64,000 nucleotides of DNA, taken from assembly GCF_022605725.1 (NCBI RefSeq), contig NC_065547.1:22361167-22425166 (forward strand), written 5' to 3'. The DNA comes from Anthonomus grandis grandis. Its lineage: Eukaryota; Arthropoda; Insecta; Coleoptera; Curculionidae. The notes below the pieces were generated by a model. The model did no database searches and was not told where the DNA came from. It saw only the letters and a program-made list of their open reading frames with translations. Positions 1 to 12,420 of this stretch are shown here, piece after piece (position 1 is the first letter of the stretch; the number at the start of each line of letters is the position of its first letter). The position numbers and the translations under genes were made by a program.

Positions 1-244
1 TTACGGAAGAATTGTACATTAGTCTTCACTATAAAAATTTGTTCTACATTATATAGGGTTGGTCAAAATTAGTGATTTTACAGCTAGATACAAAAATTGT
101 GAAAAATGCATTTTTTAAATGGAGCATCCTGTATATTATAACATATTCTAAAAGAAAATTGACGTTTGACAGTTACATTTACTTGATCAATAATAGCAAT
201 ACATGTGGGTTTTTTTTTTAAATAGTTAACTAAAAATTAATTAA

Positions 245-433
245 ATGGAAAGAAATAGTTATTCAAATGAAGTTTTGATGAATCTATTTATTATGGATAA
301 TGTGACAAAATTGTATCAAGAACATGCCGAAAGTTCAACGAAATGCACCTTAATTTACCAAAAATGGATTAAAGAAAATGTGTGCAAATACAAAATAACT
401 TGCAATAAAAATACAATTTGTTTCATAAGTTGA
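245..433 (+). pseudogene. Inverted duplicate of the transposase N-terminus
   Basis: This 62-codon ORF begins MERNSYSNEVLMNLF. It matches the minus-strand transposase start near 1510, so it is the left arm of the inverted repeat and not an independent gene. It stops before the catalytic region. Confidence 0.6.
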
Positions 434-469
434 AAATAATTTAATTAGTTATCCCCTAATACATTTTCA

Positions 470-1510
470 AAATGATGCCATTAACTTCTAACCACTTCAA
501 AATCCTGCGTTGTACAGTATGGATTGTCGCTTGTATTTCAGAAGGATCTTGTTGACCATTGCGATTGATAAGTCGTTAACGTAGTTCCTGTTTACTGTTT
601 CCGCTGTTTCCATTTGCTTCAAATTACCCCTAAATGATATCAAATAAGATCAAATGATCTCGCAGGCCAATTTCATGGTCTCAAACCCCTAAACCATTGG
701 TCATCAAATTTCTCAAATAACTCACGTGTCACCTCCTCAGTGCAATGAGCGTGTGCCCCATCCAATTGGAACCCGCAAGTGCGATAATCTTCTAGCGCTA
801 AATTTTCCAAAAAATCTTCTACTAATGAGCGCAAAATCTGAAGGTATTTTTGGGAGTTTAATGACCCGTCGTAAATGAAAAAAAGCTATTTGATTGTCTT
901 TTAGTAAATAAAAAACATTAAAACTAAATTTTGTTTGAAATCCCATTTCCTTAACCGCATGTGGATTTTGATTACCCCAAAACTGTAGATTTCTTCTATT
1001 AAAAATACCTTCTCTAGAAAACTTTGTTTTATCTGTCCATATAATTTTTTTTAGAAAGTTTGGATCCTCGTGAGTGCGTGTCACAAGTGTCTCACAATAT
1101 CGAACGCGACGTTAGTAATCATCAAGTTTTAGCTGATGCACTTTTAAAAATTTAAAGGGATACATATTATTGTCCTCCACAATTTTTTGCACAGAATAAT
1201 AAGTTAGGCCTAAATCGTGTGCTGCACTCCTGATGGAAGCTTGTGGATATACGTGAAAGTAGGCTAAAACATTCACGATGTTGTCCTCATCAGACGTTAC
1301 AGTCTTGGGTAAACTTGTATCATTTTTAAGTTGTGAACCAAATTGTATAAAGTTTTTTTGTATTCACAGAAATTTTCTTTTATCCATTTTTTGTAAATTG
1401 GGGTACACTTCGTTGAGCTTTCTGCATGTTCTTGCTACAATTTTGTCACATTGTCCATGAATAATAAATAGATTCATCAAAACTTCATTTCAATAACTAT
1501 TTCTTTCCAT
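470..1510 (-). pseudogene. Tc1/mariner-family DDE transposase, decayed
   Basis: Read on the minus strand from an ATG at 1510 (MERNSY), the N-terminal helix-turn-helix part continues with several stops and frame changes. It reaches an open stretch at 1084-737 with the signature FLKKIIWTDKTKFSREGIFN, where the D of WTDKTKF is the first catalytic Asp. Further down, in another frame, there is FQLDGAHAHC (second Asp) and WPARSFDL (third acidic position). The order and spacing are those of IS630/Tc1/mariner transposases. Several frameshifts make it inactive. The match is by motif recognition. Confidence 0.75.
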
Positions 1511-1865
1511 TTTAATGAATTTTTAGGTCGCTATTTAAAAAAAAAACACCCAAGCGTATTTACTATTAATCAACTAAATGTAACTGTCAAACATCAATAA
1601 TAACATAGCATTGTTGCGTCATGACGTTTCATGGCCACCTAAAGCAAATAGTCAAAATATTCCGATTTTTACAAAAGATTGCTTTTATTTCAGAAACCGA
1701 ACTACTTAGATATAGGAACATGATACCTCGTTAGAAAGGGATTTTAATTTCCTTTTAGAATATGTTATAGTATACAGTGTGTTCCATTTAAAAAAATGCA
1801 CTTTAGAACAAATTTTTATAGTTAAAACTAATGTACAATACCTGCGTAAATTACGTTTATAATTA

Positions 1866-3595
1866 CAATTTTCTGCGCGTTTCAGTGCCGTAGTAATTAA
1901 AATTTATTTGGAGCTATGTTTTGGTCAAAAAATGTCGGTAAAATTTCAAAATACCATTAGTTATTTTTCTCTAAATCATAGATGCTTATTCTTTAAAAAA
2001 AATTTAGACTTAAAATAGTGTTTTTTTTTTATAAACAGAGACGAATTTTCTGTATCTGCCGATGATCTCCCTTTCTATTTAAGATTTTAGGGGTATATCT
2101 CACTCTGTCCAAATTACAGAGTCCACAAATCCAGGCGGGGCATTTCGTGCTTTGTATCCAATCAAAATAAAGAAAATAATTAATTTCTCGTTAATCACTA
2201 AAGATAGCTATATATGCTTATACAAAAACAATCATAAAGTGATAGCGGATCGGAAAATAAAATAATATAACGAGTATTCTATTTAAAATAACAAAGTTGC
2301 TACTATTTTTTGGTATAAGCGGCAACACTGTATCGCTAAAAATATTTTTAATCGTTAGATCACCAGCTAAAATCCATGATGCCAAGTTTTCAAGAAAATT
2401 CCATTTTCCGTTCTGCGTAAACTTCTAAGGTACCATCAACCATCAATCAACCTGTATGTAATTAACTCTTCAATCAAAATATTTTAGTTATGTGATCGAC
2501 ACCGAATCCCTGACGTTATGTCTTAAAAAAAAACATGCTTTTCTCATACTTAAAGAATTCAAGTGAATACGTCAAATGGGCGTTACGTTGCACATCTAAT
2601 TTAAAAATTTCGGCGGTTCCTGGGCCACCCGATATATATCAGATGAAAAAAACATCAACATGCTTAATTACATTATGTACTTATTGTTATTTTCTTTTAT
2701 TAAAATCGATTTTTTTTTTCAAAATTTATATTTAAAGTGGTATTCAATAATTTTTTATGAAAGGAATAAATTGTTTTTGTTATGGTAAAATACACAAATA
2801 AGTAAATTAAATTTTAAATACACAATAAATTTTGTGATAAAAAGTATACAGCATTTAATGATGTGTACTTAAAAATTACCTTTTACTTTTTGTATTTTAT
2901 GTAAAGGAAAATTGCATCTTGGAAACATACGTTTAGTTTTTTAACCCGTCAAATATTGTACAAATATTAGAGAAAGATTATCATAATGCAAGGCAACCTT
3001 CATCATCTCCTAATGTATAAGTCAAACTCTATTGATCTGCTTAAATTTTAACTGTTGGTTTAATAACCTTTTTATTACATATGTGTTACGGCTTTCCATT
3101 GTGTTCTTGGTATTTATGATTATACATTTATTTATACTCTCATTGTGCTAATAAAATCCAATTGTAGGACCATACAAATATTTATTATTAAATACAGCAA
3201 TTTATTATGTAAAAGTAATTTATATTTTATTCTAAATTCTTATACAGAATTTTTTTATATTTTTTATTATTTAAAACTAATGGTATCTGAAAAAAGGCCA
3301 TAAGGCAATTATGCTTACTAAGATATCTCATATTGTACGCTAAATAGTTAAAATAATTTATTCAAACTATTTGAACTTTACGCGAGTCAAGGCTTACGTT
3401 TCATTTATAAATGGGAAATGGAATTAGAATAATTTACTTATTGCAAGTAATTGTAACAGTTTAATTTTTTTAAGTTAAATGGTTTGATAATGCTTTTTTT
3501 CGAAACCATAAATGAAATAAAAGTAATTTAAAAATCGTTGTAGTATGAAAGTAATTGGCATCTATTGAACACATCTTCTTGCAACGCATAGGCAC
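1866..3595. other. AT-rich stretch, no gene recognised
   Basis: Only short spurious frames are present. I see no domain motif, tandem repeat or clear element end. The GC content is low with many A/T runs. Confidence 0.5.
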
Positions 3596-3599
3596 GGCG

Positions 3600-4375
3600 T
3601 TCCGAATATTGGCGACTAGCATGAACTAGAACTGTTAACATGGCGGTTTTTACTTTGTTGGCGGCGTTGTGAAACAGTCCAATCGTGGTGATAAAAATAA
3701 TTTTCTTAGATTTTTTTAGATTCGTCCTCGCCCTCTTGAAATACACTTTTTCTTGTAGAATTAATTGGAGGAGGCCTTCGTTGTACGTTCCCCATAATAT
3801 TGTCTAGGTATTTCAATTAACGTTTTTTAGTTGTGTTAGTAACTTTGCATTCCTTTCCTATTCTGCCAATGACTTCATTATTTGTGACTCGGTTGACCCA
3901 GGGGATTCTTAGGATGCGTCTGTAACATTACATCTCGAATGCTTCCAGTTTTCTCGTAGCTGGTTCCGAGGGCGTCCAAGACTTCGCTCCGTATATAGCA
4001 GAACTGAGAAAGTATAGATAGCACAGTAGTACGAGGATCTTGGTTTTAACGGCTTTTTTAAGACGGTGCTCCTTTTTATAAATGCTGCTCTGGGTTTTGC
4101 AATACTTTGTCTTATTTTCAAAGAGTGATCCTATTTACTGTTTATATTTCTTCCTGAGATATGTGTAGCTTTAATTTTTTTTCAATTGGCTGTTGGTCGA
4201 TAGTAAACTGTGAACGTTTGCTAATGATCACATATTTTGTCTTCTTTGTGTTTAGGTCTAATCCGTACTATTGACTAATTCCAGTTAGATATACGTATCA
4301 TCAGTGTACGTATGCTTCTAGACATCTGCGAATGTCACAGCGTCGTTTGCGTATCTGATGTTGTTTAAACATTGG
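3600..4375 (-). mobile_element. LINE reverse-transcriptase C-terminal relic
   Basis: On the minus strand, across several frames, I read in order: NNIRYANDAVTFAD near 4370 (decayed YADD active site), AIYGAKSWTPSEPATRKLEA near 3980, a RILRIPWVNRVTNNEVIGRI segment near 3900, and GLFHNAANKVKTAM near 3680. This is the usual tail of non-LTR reverse transcriptases of arthropods (thumb plus C-terminal region). Frameshifts and stops are frequent, so it is a dead copy. It abuts the gypsy integrase fragment on the same strand. Confidence 0.7.
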
Positions 4376-4382
4376 CTCTTAA

Positions 4383-5760
4383 TTAGTGTGCCTTCCTCAC
4401 ATTATTCTTCTTCATCCTACCCCTAGATCTTATGCTAGGGCCTTGATTAGCTACACATGTCGGACATTTTCGGCACCATGATTTTACATCTTCCCAATAG
4501 ATAACCCAGTAGATCCTGTCCCGGATTTTATCCAAAGTCTTATGTACTCCCAAATGAGCTCCACTTGCCTCTTTCATGGCTAGGAACAACGTCTAAAATC
4601 AACATGGCATCATTTAACTAACAAGTGACGTCAGAAAATAAGAACTAGATGTGTGTGAGGGCATTCCGCCATATAGGATTCGGCATATTGTACAGAAATA
4701 CCTTTGTTCAACAAGTTTTTAATAAATTTGACACAGACAGAATCTAGAAGAGAGAGACGGAGAGGCCTGCCCGTTCGACCGACCTTGACCTACTGGATTT
4801 TTTTCGGGGGAGGGGTTATAGAAATAAAACACACTAAATGAGTTTTATTACAAAATTTGAAACTTACCTCTGCTTGTACGAGCATGACTTGCACAGGTAA
4901 GACAGCTTCCCGTCCCTCTCCCAAGAACAACAGCTTTTCCCTAAGGATATTGTAATCATCTTCCTCTACTGAGGGTTCTGGACTAATAGTCTTTGACGTT
5001 TATCGGTTGGGTTATGGGGAATAATGTGTTGACGTGCGCGGTTTCAGTTGTATTTGGTGGAATGGGAAATAAATTATGTTTTGGCTCAGTAGGGCCTTCA
5101 GAGTCACTCGCTTCTGATTTACTGTTGTAACCTTATAATTAGATCGAAATTTGCTTTGTTGGCACAGACATAGTGCAACAGACAAAAAATCCTCCGTAAC
5201 TCTTTTATTTTTCGATTTACGATTAAATTTTATTCTTTATGATTTGTTCTATTTTTGACTAGGAATCTAATGATAAAAGAAAATGTTCAATATTCCCAAT
5301 AGTTTTCGAGAAAATGAAAAAAAACTGTTAAAAGGTTTTTCCCAATTTTCTGGTAAACTGTTGGACCTAAAAATTATTTTTCTACTGCATCTGATGCGCA
5401 TTGGCATTCTATGCATCTCCTCTAGAACTTGGTTAACTTTCTTCCTTGGGATCACTAAATGTTTCTTAATAATTTTTCCGCCAGGGCTCTCAACCCTCTA
5501 TCCGAAACGTATCTCGGTCTTGGTCTGCCGCTTTCCTTCTCCTGAAGAATTTATGATAATTTTGTTTTTAATGATAATTTGATGTCTTCGCGTTGCTCTT
5601 TTATTAACTCAGCAGTACTCCATCCTTCACTAACCTTAAATTTAAGGCTTCTTGTTATATATGCCACACCTTTCGGTTCTTCTACTTTAGCACAATGTTT
5701 GCACTGTAGCTTGCAAGGTCTAAAAAAAAAAAAAAAATTCTAAATTGATTTTTGCTATAA
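4383..5760 (-). mobile_element. Gypsy-type LTR retroelement pol relic
   Basis: Minus strand. The 68-codon ORF 4589-4383 carries the H2C2 zinc-binding domain of a retroelement integrase: a G-H-L-G-V-K-type motif, IYW, then WCRKCPTCVANQGP with the CxxC pair. Upstream, 5720-5560, decayed frames read CKHCAKVEEPKGV and WSTAELIKEQREDIK, the type of linker usually found between RNase H and integrase in gypsy pol. The middle (4600-5250) does not read as pol and may be inserted. No reverse-transcriptase core or LTRs were found here. Broken and inactive. Confidence 0.65.
4868..5140 (-). CDS. Unidentified coding-like patch with a splice donor
   Basis: On the minus strand two frames read as low-complexity-free protein: KSEASDSEGPTEPKHNLFP (about 5120-5060), then after one frame change EEDDYNILREKLLFLGEGRE (about 4960-4900), ending VMLVQAE directly before a good donor (GAG|GTAAGT at 4868). 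I do not recognise the protein. It could be an old retroelement gag or pol tail, or a stray exon of a host gene. One frame break argues for a pseudogene. Confidence 0.3.
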
Positions 5761-6020
5761 GTGACGTAATACCCAATATAATAAGTAACTTAATAGTTGA
5801 TGAGTCAAACAGTCGAAGGTCTGGACTGGACAAGAGCTCAATCGTTAGTCCGCGTTTGGAGAAAATCAGGATTCATTATGATGTGATAAGGAACAATCCA
5901 GGGTTTTTGTGGCGAGTACAGCAGTCCACGATTCGTCGTGCCCGCGAGTGTATCAGACATCACGGAGCCCAAGTTGAACCTAAGTTTTTAATTAATTGTT
6001 TCGATTTATTAGCTTCTTGA
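5745..6020 (+). pseudogene. Possible transposase N-terminal HTH fragment
   Basis: The frame contains NSRRSGLDKSS followed by RIHYDVIRNNPGFLWRVQQS and TIRRARECIRHHGAQVE. The pattern 'RRSGRP...NP...V...TIRRR' is typical of the helix-turn-helix region of Tc1-like transposases. No catalytic motif follows. A weak assignment. Confidence 0.3.
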
Positions 6021-7470
6021 TTTTTTACATTCTTTTTTTCAGGTTGTTTTTTCGTTTCAAGAAAAACAAGGTTTACATTTTTAAACAAATTCGTTTAAAA
6101 AAGGTGTCTTTCTAAGAACCATACTGCATTTTTAAAAATATGTACTTTTTCAGATTAAACAACTTAAAATGGAACTTGAAACTCTGTTGTTTGAATAACT
6201 GTGGCATCGCAAAAAAACATTCTGGTTCTTTTAATTAAAATAAAACAGTGATTCCTTAATTTTTTTGTCTCCAAAACGGTTTATTTTATCGATAATGTTT
6301 ATATCGATAATTTTATCAATAAACAAGAGTGCCTTTTCTTTAGTTTAAGGTTCAGGCTATCCATATTTATTATTTCAGAGTCTTTATCATACATGGTTTT
6401 AAAAATTTAAGCATTATAATGTAAAACCTTGTCCGCCCCTGGTAAAATAAGCAAGGTAAATGTTTTTTAAGGACTCCGTTTTAAGAGGTCCTTAATAGTG
6501 TTGAAGACGTAAAATTTTTATTAAGTTATACTACGTACTTCAAAATGTATTCAAGAAAAACCCATTTCCAGCAGCGGCGGCGTCTTTAAAAAAGTCTTTA
6601 AAGGGCGTATCTTCATAGGAAGCGCCTATAGGAAATTTTTTTATAGGAAAGTTCCTTATATTTTTTTTTTAATATTTTCTACCTAAATTCGAGAGATTTC
6701 CCACATTTTCCTGGACACCCTGTATATCAGAAAATAATGAATTAAGTAATTTAATTTTTATCACGCCTACAGAACATTTACAGTTACAAAAACTTAAATA
6801 CAAATTGTGATATTTAAGTTAAATTAAAATTTAAAGAAAATGTGAAAAAAAAGGCTGTTTCAGATCTTAACGAAAGACTGAAAAATAGTGTTTATTTTCT
6901 TTTTCGTTTTTATATCCTTTAAAGTAATAATTGTAAATAAAATAATTGTAAAATCATTTAAAAGATATTTTAAATAGAATTAAGTTTCCTATAAAGATTA
7001 GATAGATGGAATCCTAATTAAGGCTAGTCAATTGTCAATTATTTTAATTGAACAATATAAATAAATTTGTAGCTAAAACATTACAAATAATTTTAACAAA
7101 CAAAAAAACATTCCGTCATTAAACACTGACAACAATCAAACATAATAATTAAAGAAACTCATTTAGGTTGTATATTTCCTGCTCACTAGATGCAGTTTAA
7201 GATTTTATTGGAAGTAGTGGCTGATTGTTTTGACGTTGAACGAGTTGGACTATCATAGAGCGATCTCTGTTTGACTTTGATTTTTACCCTGAGTCGCATT
7301 TCCTGTTGTGCAAAACCCATTTAAAACAGTTTATAAACATGATGCTCTCTCGAACACTGCTATTTGGTACAGACCGCAGTGAATTTTTAGTTACCTAGTA
7401 AGATATAAGTCGTAGTGATAAAATATTTAAAATAACTTCTAACGGTTGTATCTTTTGTGTTCAGTGCGAC
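6021..7470. other. AT-rich stretch, one element end
   Basis: No coding signal. At 6710-6728 the sequence CCTGGACACCCTGTATA has the form of a mariner/MITE terminus with TA, but I could not pair it with a partner end. The rest is AT-rich without recognisable structure. Confidence 0.4.
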
Positions 7471-7479
7471 GGTTGGGAT

Positions 7480-7945
7480 ATAAAATTATCCCGAGAGAAG
7501 TTTATAACAATCAAACTTTTTTGTATGCAAAATAAGAAGAATCGAATGTTCTTTCGACGGTCTGGTTTGTTCTACAAAATATTTTCTATACTGTAAAAAT
7601 ACGTCACGGTCCATACATCTTTTCTCCTGTGGGAATAACGCTGGACTACCGTTATACCGTTAGGCGCATTATCAATCAGCTCCGGTTTTACACGTTTCCT
7701 AAGGAATGTAAAATCTGGTGCAAGAAAATGGCTACTTACATTATACAACTATAGTTCCATTAACTCCACTTTCCGCACTTCATCAAAGCTTCTACTTGCT
7801 GCCCCTCCGAGCAAGAACCTTAGATAATTACTGGATGTCTGGAATCAATAGTTTCCGATTTCGTACTTTTTCAAACCATTTTCATGTCTTGAACGGACCA
7901 GTTCGATCAGTTTTTCTGCTTATAGTCTCCTTTGGACATCTGTAA
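7480..7945 (-). mobile_element. Possible pogo/Tigger-type DDE transposase relic
   Basis: Minus strand around 7640-7530 reads NGSPALFPQEKRCM and then FLQYRKYFVEQTRPSKEHSI, LLIL. This resembles the part of DDE_1 (pogo/Tigger/jerky) transposases that precedes the second catalytic Asp ('NGSP...F..W..HF....RPSK..PVLLILD'). The catalytic Asp itself is lost. The adjacent region up to 7945 has stops in every frame. The assignment rests on this one segment. Confidence 0.45.
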
Positions 7946-8359
7946 TAGCAAAATAAAAAAGTTAAGACTAACAAATTCTTTAAGTTTATGTCACTAAACC
8001 AGCGAGTTTAGAAGATTTAAATGAATAAATAAAAGTTGTTAACGGTGCTCAACTCGAACATTTAATTTAGATAGGTATTTCTTTATTCTTACATTTTATC
8101 ATAATTTTTCGTTCAAAATTGCTTACGTAACCACTATTCTATTGTACTATTGTACTATACTATTGTGGTTTCCATTTAAAAAACATATTGATGACATCAT
8201 ATATTTTTTTGAGTCACCCTGTATATTTAATTTCCACGTACAATAACCCTTAACTCAATATTAAAATCGACGGGTTCGGGTAATTTTTTCAGAAATGGTC
8301 CATTTCATTTTTATTGAATTTATCTTCTACTTTACGGATGCACTGTATATATCACTAAG

Positions 8360-8632
8360 TTATAGTACCTCCATCATATGAAAGACTGATATCCGTCTCC
8401 CGTAAAAATACTGAATAGTCATCATAGTGGAACAATTCCTTCTAAATCCAAACTGGTGTGGTGATAGAATTTTGTATTTATGAGAAAATGAATGCATAAT
8501 TTCAAAAGAATACTCTAAAATCTTAAAGAACACCGTGATCAGTACTACCGGCCTATAATTTTTTACCCGATGATGATCTCCTTTTTTATTTATGCAACCC
8601 TTATTAGGAAGAGGACAAAAAGATCGAGACAC
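8360..8632 (-). mobile_element. LINE reverse-transcriptase fragment
   Basis: A 90-codon frame contains KNYRPVVLITVFFKILEYSF and ILSPHQFGFRRNCSTMMTI. These are RT blocks 1-2 of non-LTR retrotransposons ('NYRPISLLSxxSKILE' and 'QFGFRxxxST'). The frame is truncated on both sides, and the following element lies on the opposite strand. Confidence 0.75.
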
Positions 8633-8639
8633 AGATTAA

Positions 8640-10030
8640 GAAAAAGATTAGAGAACCAAAGAAAAAGAAGCAGCAGAGAGATGCCTAGAAAATAGTGAAA
8701 GCCAAACACGGTAGCTTCATTCTACACAAAAAAGAAAAAGGTCTGAAAAACAGGTGAAAGTCATACTTAGAAAAGCTTTTTGAGGATCAAAGACCGGACG
8801 TCACGTAGTCACCGACAGGTTCGCCCGTACTAATCCACGACGTAAAAATTGTAATAAAACAAATGAAAAACAAACAAAAATTGGAGATCAGACCATATAG
8901 AAGCTGTCGGATGATCAACGAATAGCATGGATTACCGATATCTTAAACAGAATTTAACTCCCGAAAAATGAATTCACTCAAAGTTTATAGCGTTGTCCAA
9001 AAAAAACCTGAAGCAAACAAGTGCGAGGAATATCAGATCGTCGGTCTGATATGCTAACATATTTTGTTAAAATCATCTACAGAAGAATTTACAACACATC
9101 CGAAGAACAGATATCCGAAAACCAATTTGATTTTATAAATGCAAATGCAGTCGGAACCAGAGAGGCACTATTTGGACTTCAAGTCCTAATCCAGAGATGC
9201 AGAGACGTATCAACTATGCTGTATACGCATGTCTAATCGATTATAAAACAGCATTTGATCTCGTTCAACATCATACAATTTTAAATCTTTACTACACTGC
9301 ATGCATGCTTAAGATTTGATGGAGATCGAACGGAACAGGTAAAAAACAATGACGGATCAGATAAGTTGGGTCCTCTCGCTTTTGATATTCTTTTTACCTT
9401 CTATTCCGAAAAAAAAAATTTCTTCAAAAAAAGTCCTTAACGGAGTAGAAGAAGATATGCTTTTGAACGGAGACTGAATTCGATACGCCGACGATACCAT
9501 GGTCACAGTAGGTAGCTGGGAAGTACTGCAAAGATTAATGGATCATGTCGCGCAGTGAAGTTAACAATATGGTCTTAACATAAACGTAAAGAAAAGAAAA
9601 GAGGTATAATTGGAAATTACGTATATGCCAGCGGAATTCGATTAAACATGTTCAAGAATATTGCTCCCTTGAAACCATGATAAATGAATAACAGTGCACA
9701 AGAAATAAAATACCGTATAGGGAAAGCAATTACGGTATTTCACAAAATGAGTGCCATCTTCAAGTCACAACATATCTCTTGAAACGAAAGTACGGCACTC
9801 AAGATATCTTTTTTTTTCTATTTTATTGTATGGCATAAATTCTTGGACAATCACAGACGCCACCACTAAAAATATGGAATCATTCTTGATGTGGCTTATA
9901 GGAGAATCGTAGACAGCTCACATTACAAACATAGAAGTTCTAAAAAGAAAAGGTATTGTGTAAAAGAGGGCTCGGAAGAAGAACATCATGGTGATAGAAC
10001 ATCATTTGGCAACATGATTGCCAACGTCCG
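8640..10030 (+). mobile_element. LINE ORF2 relic (RT domain)
   Basis: Plus strand, in changing frames: KIIYRRIYNTSEEQISENQF at 9075-9130, GTREALFGLQVLIQRCRDVS at 9150-9210, a decayed 'DYKTAFD' block near 9240, and RYADDTMV (the RT active site) near 9482. It continues to KRKGIV/KRGLGRRT-like C-terminal text at 9940-10000. This matches the endonuclease/reverse-transcriptase proteins common in arthropod genomes. Many stops and at least three frameshifts. Confidence 0.7.
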
Positions 10031-10280
10031 ATACGGATAGGTACCTTAACAAGAAAAACCCTTATTAAATGAGATATTAATAAAGTTAAAAATTAATAAT
10101 TTACGGTTTCTATTCTGATAAGAAGAAAAACAGAAATGTTATCAAAACCATATGGTTTTTTGTTTTTAAAATGTTTTATATTAATATATGTTTTATTTTA
10201 TTTTCCATCGTTGGGTATAGAAAAAAGCTGCTTATATTTTTGGCTATATCGTGTATATATATTCCAAATAATTTTTAATG

Positions 10281-10288
10281 TTTTTTAC
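10281..10288. repeat. 8-bp target-site duplication, left (TTTTTTAC)
   Basis: TTTTTTAC directly precedes the terminal repeat of the first P-like element and recurs directly after it at 13533-13540. Confidence 0.85.
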
Positions 10289-12240
10289 CTTAGAACATTG
10301 AAAGGCTAGAAGTAGCATGCCGTGGAACTATGGACAGGTTTGTTTGCTTGCAACATCTCTGATGCAATGATGCCAAATGGTTATAGAGAAATGGCAAAAA
10401 TCACTTTATAATATCATAAAAATTTTCAGTTGTTTCCGAAGGCTCAAAACAATACTACTGCTCCCTTTTAATAAAATATCAAGCATTTTTTTAAAATAAA
10501 TTTGATAAAATACTCTATATCGAAGTCAATATTAACTTTAAATAAATGAAAATAAAGTACGAAAAAACGAGAAAACGGTAATGGCATCGCAACGCCGCTC
10601 GATCGCATTGTTGTTGCCACTGATACAAGCACTCTCTACCAGTGACGTCGTCAACAAATATTTACCTGATAATTTTTTATTAATTATTATAGAGTTTGAG
10701 TATAAGTAATATTACCATTTATGAGCTATTTATGTGTTTTTTTAACGGCCTTCGTTAGAGGAAGGTCCTAATAAAAGGCACCATTTTTGTCAAAGCATTT
10801 TTCTGGAAATTAAATATTTTATTAATATTATAGATTTCTTAATAAATAAAGTTTTAAGACACAAATTATTAACATTTTGCAAAATTTTATTGTTATTATT
10901 ATATTGGACAAAACTCAGTTTTACATCACTTACTTTATATCACATAATATATACTTCTATGGTGCTGACTTTTTCAAAGGGACGGTATTGATTCAGCAGA
11001 AAGAGTTAAAACTACAAGGATGTTCAAATTGTGAAGGAGTTGCAGGTTTTTTATAGGTTATAAGATTTTTATTATGAGTATTTAGCCTGTACAATGGTTT
11101 TGAGACATTTAACAGTGACCTATATAATACCTAATACCAAATATTATATCATATTAATTTATACTAAAAAACAAAGCTTACCTAAGAATAAAGACTATGT
11201 ACAATAGATTAGATTAGTTTATTAGTAGTAATATACAAACAAGTACTTTTACAAGTCAAATAAAATATGTAGTATGTTGGGCTTTTTCGAAAATCATGTT
11301 ATTATTTCTTAAGTATTTTAATAATGACTTGAGACATCTAATTCAATTTCTTTGGCGCAAATTTGTTTATTGCAATCTTCAAATTTTAATTTTTTGTTCT
11401 TTATTTTTTTTCCATAATTTGGTAATAAGTGATTTAGCTTTTGAAACGGTGGAATCATCAGTGCTTAGGTCCTTAAGATATTATTTTGATTTTACCCTAG
11501 AATAATATACATAAAAATATAGTATTACCAAAATTAAAAAGAAAAAATTAAAAAAATGTATTATAATAATCCATTTGATCAATAAAATGTATGTTATTAT
11601 AAAAAATCTTTGTAATATCAGACATTTGATTAATTGCATTTAATTAAACAAATATAACACAATAAAATACTATATCACTTTTAAATAAGATATATATATG
11701 GAATAGGATGATACATGGCATAAAACTAGTAGTCTATTTTGAGTGTATTTTTACCTTTTCCTTGGCAGAGTCAGGGAATGTGTAGCAGTTAAACAAAAAC
11801 GGCTTGGATGAGAAATAGTAATTGTTGACCTAGACCCCACAGTTACTGTAGAACTATTAATCTCAGATGCAGTTATTGTTGATGATGAATGATCAGATCT
11901 GTAATTATACAAAATTTGGTGTATCAAGAATATTAATCTATTTTAATTATCCATACTTGTCTATATTAGCTTCACTGTTTGTACTATATACCATTTTAAA
12001 GAAGTTTTTGCACTCTTCAGGAAAGCTACCCCTGCAGCTTTGAAGGGTAAATCACTTGGTAAATTAACTGAATTATTGGCTGCTGTATTTTTAACCAGTG
12101 CATCAGAAATCCTAGTAAAAAAATAGTTTTACATACATACCTAATTTAATAAGTATTAGGTATAAATAAAGCTTATATGAGTAACACTAATCCTTTTTTT
12201 GACTTTTTTTTTATACTAGAAAAATATATTTTAAAAAAAA

Positions 12241-12420
12241 TTACCTTTGAGGTAGAGCTGATTTTTTTAATAAAGTCTGACTACTGAGAATATTATCTTC
12301 CTTATATAAGAAATCACTTCTAAGGATGTGATCTGAACAAACAAATATGTTCTGTTTAATTGTGTTGATTTCCATTAATGAAATCCATTGTTCCCTTTGG
12401 GCATATATTAGGCAATCTAT
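12241..12420 (-). pseudogene. THAP exon 2 of P-like copy 1
   Basis: The minus-strand frame reads AQREQWISLMEINTIKQNIF, VCSDHILRSDFLYKEDNI and ends LKKSALPQR before GGTAA. CSDH supplies the second C-x2-H zinc pair, REQW the conserved Trp, and LKKSALPQR corresponds to the AVPTxF-type end of THAP domains. This exon is open in this copy. Confidence 0.7.

Larger units (their letters stand above)
1..1865 (-). mobile_element. Tc1/mariner-like foldback relic with long inverted arms
   Basis: The two ends form a long imperfect inverted repeat: roughly 1-435 pairs with roughly 1290-1860. The outermost matched stretch contains a shared TTGTACATTAG. Deeper in, both arms carry a mariner-style end (AAATGGAGCATCCTGTATA on the left, CAGTGTGTTCCATTT on the right). 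About 60 extra bases around 41-102 are present only in the left arm. The interior holds a decayed DDE transposase on the minus strand. The left arm runs to the window edge, so the true end may lie outside. Confidence 0.7.

Noticed and set aside
5283..5582. 99-codon plus-strand ORF
   Set aside because: The minus strand over the same bases reads as gypsy pol linker (decayed). The plus frame is hydrophobic by AT-richness and has no motif.
7718..7945. 75-codon plus-strand ORF as a gene
   Set aside because: It is antisense to the possible pogo/Tigger-like relic, has no recognisable domain and its composition follows the shadow frame.
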